This document shows positions 63,703 through 64,000 of a stretch of 64,000 bases of DNA, piece after piece; positions within the stretch are counted from its first letter, which is position 1, and every line of letters starts with the position of its first letter. Made by a program: the position numbers and the translations under genes. Source of the stretch: Mucilaginibacter sp. (GTDB taxonomy: Bacteria > Bacteroidota > Bacteroidia > Sphingobacteriales > Sphingobacteriaceae); the NCBI GenBank assembly GCA_031292485.1, contig JARLHA010000003.1, forward strand, positions 186,001 to 250,000, given 5' to 3'. The notes under the pieces are model-generated. The model was not told the origin of the DNA. It made no database searches and worked only from the letters and a program-made list of their open reading frames with translations.

Positions 63703-63975
63703 ATGGCGACACTTATACACCATTATTATTTTTCTTCTGAAATTATTCCCAAACATTGGCATAATGATCCTGTTTCCGGAATTCAAACCAATATATCAGA
63801 AGACACTTTCAAATGCGATTATGTTCAGAAGATATTAACATCCTCCGATTTCTGGAATATGACATCAGAAGATTCTAAAAAAAGGAATTCAAACACGGAC
63901 TTTATGCCAATTAAAGGCCAAAAACGGCTTTGGTTTGTCAATTGCAGTGGGGCATTTCAAAGCTTGGCATTATGA
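63703..63975 (+). CDS. Small hypothetical protein
   Basis: A 90-residue frame starts at an ATG (MATLIHHYYFSSEIIPKHW); the frame extends 11 codons further upstream to a TTG. It has no signal peptide or TM segment, and contains a polar centre (FWNMTSEDSKKRNSNTDF) and the end LWFVNCSGAFQSLAL. I do not recognise a family. The frame is longer than expected by chance in AT-rich DNA but support is limited to length and composition. Confidence 0.35.
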   Translation: MATLIHHYYFSSEIIPKHWHNDPVSGIQTNISEDTFKCDYVQKILTSSDFWNMTSEDSKKRNSNTDFMPIKGQKRLWFVNCSGAFQSLAL

Positions 63976-64000
63976 AAATGAAAAATCTGTCTTCTCCTTT

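Overview
The window is a chromosomal segment of a Bacteroidota species, most likely family Sphingobacteriaceae (Mucilaginibacter/Pedobacter-like). The reasons are SusC/SusD pairs, hybrid two-component regulators, a gldKLMN cluster, type IX secretion (T9SS) C-terminal sorting domains, an F-ATPase operon without the beta and epsilon genes, and almost no Shine-Dalgarno sequences. The genus is inference. No rRNA, tRNA, CRISPR array, prophage or insertion sequence was recognised.

Layout. (1) 1-17000, minus strand: a polysaccharide utilisation locus (PUL) with a truncated lipoprotein gene, a xyloglucan-binding-type surface glycan-binding lipoprotein, SusD, SusC, a hybrid two-component AraC regulator, a GH31 alpha-xylosidase/glucosidase and a GH5 endoglucanase with a ricin-type lectin domain. 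The gene set resembles xyloglucan loci of Bacteroides. A 72-bp sequence occurs about 90% identical upstream of both GH genes, with a shorter relative upstream of susC, and is a candidate operator. (2) 17000-25000: a decayed inorganic pyrophosphatase gene, then on the plus strand a DUF4271 membrane protein, hemD and gldKLMN (T9SS/gliding motor). (3) 25100-32430, minus strand: uvrC flanked by REP-like inverted repeats, a class A penicillin-binding protein, and sprE/porW, another T9SS component. (4) 32500-38400, plus strand: F-ATPase operon atpZ-(4-TM protein)-atpB-atpE-atpF-atpH-atpA-atpG. (5) 38500-43000, minus strand: ABC exporter, truA, ggt. (6) 43100-63300: a small outer-membrane protein, a T9SS-exported subtilase, and four paralogous T9SS cargo proteins. 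Three of these share a roughly 640-residue C-terminal module behind unrelated N-terminal domains (beta-solenoid-like, LamG/PKD/DUF2341, NHL propeller), and the fourth carries little more than the distal half of the module. msrA lies among them.

Together the window holds much of a surface lifestyle: glycan capture and import, T9SS export and gliding machinery, and large surface proteins likely to use that export route. The most unusual unexplained structures are short-period (mostly 7- or 8-nt) degenerate tandem repeats in many intergenic gaps. In the ATPase operon they form matched inverted arms of four to five heptads each. Others are a perfect 25-bp hairpin upstream of one T9SS cargo gene and the shared PUL repeat.
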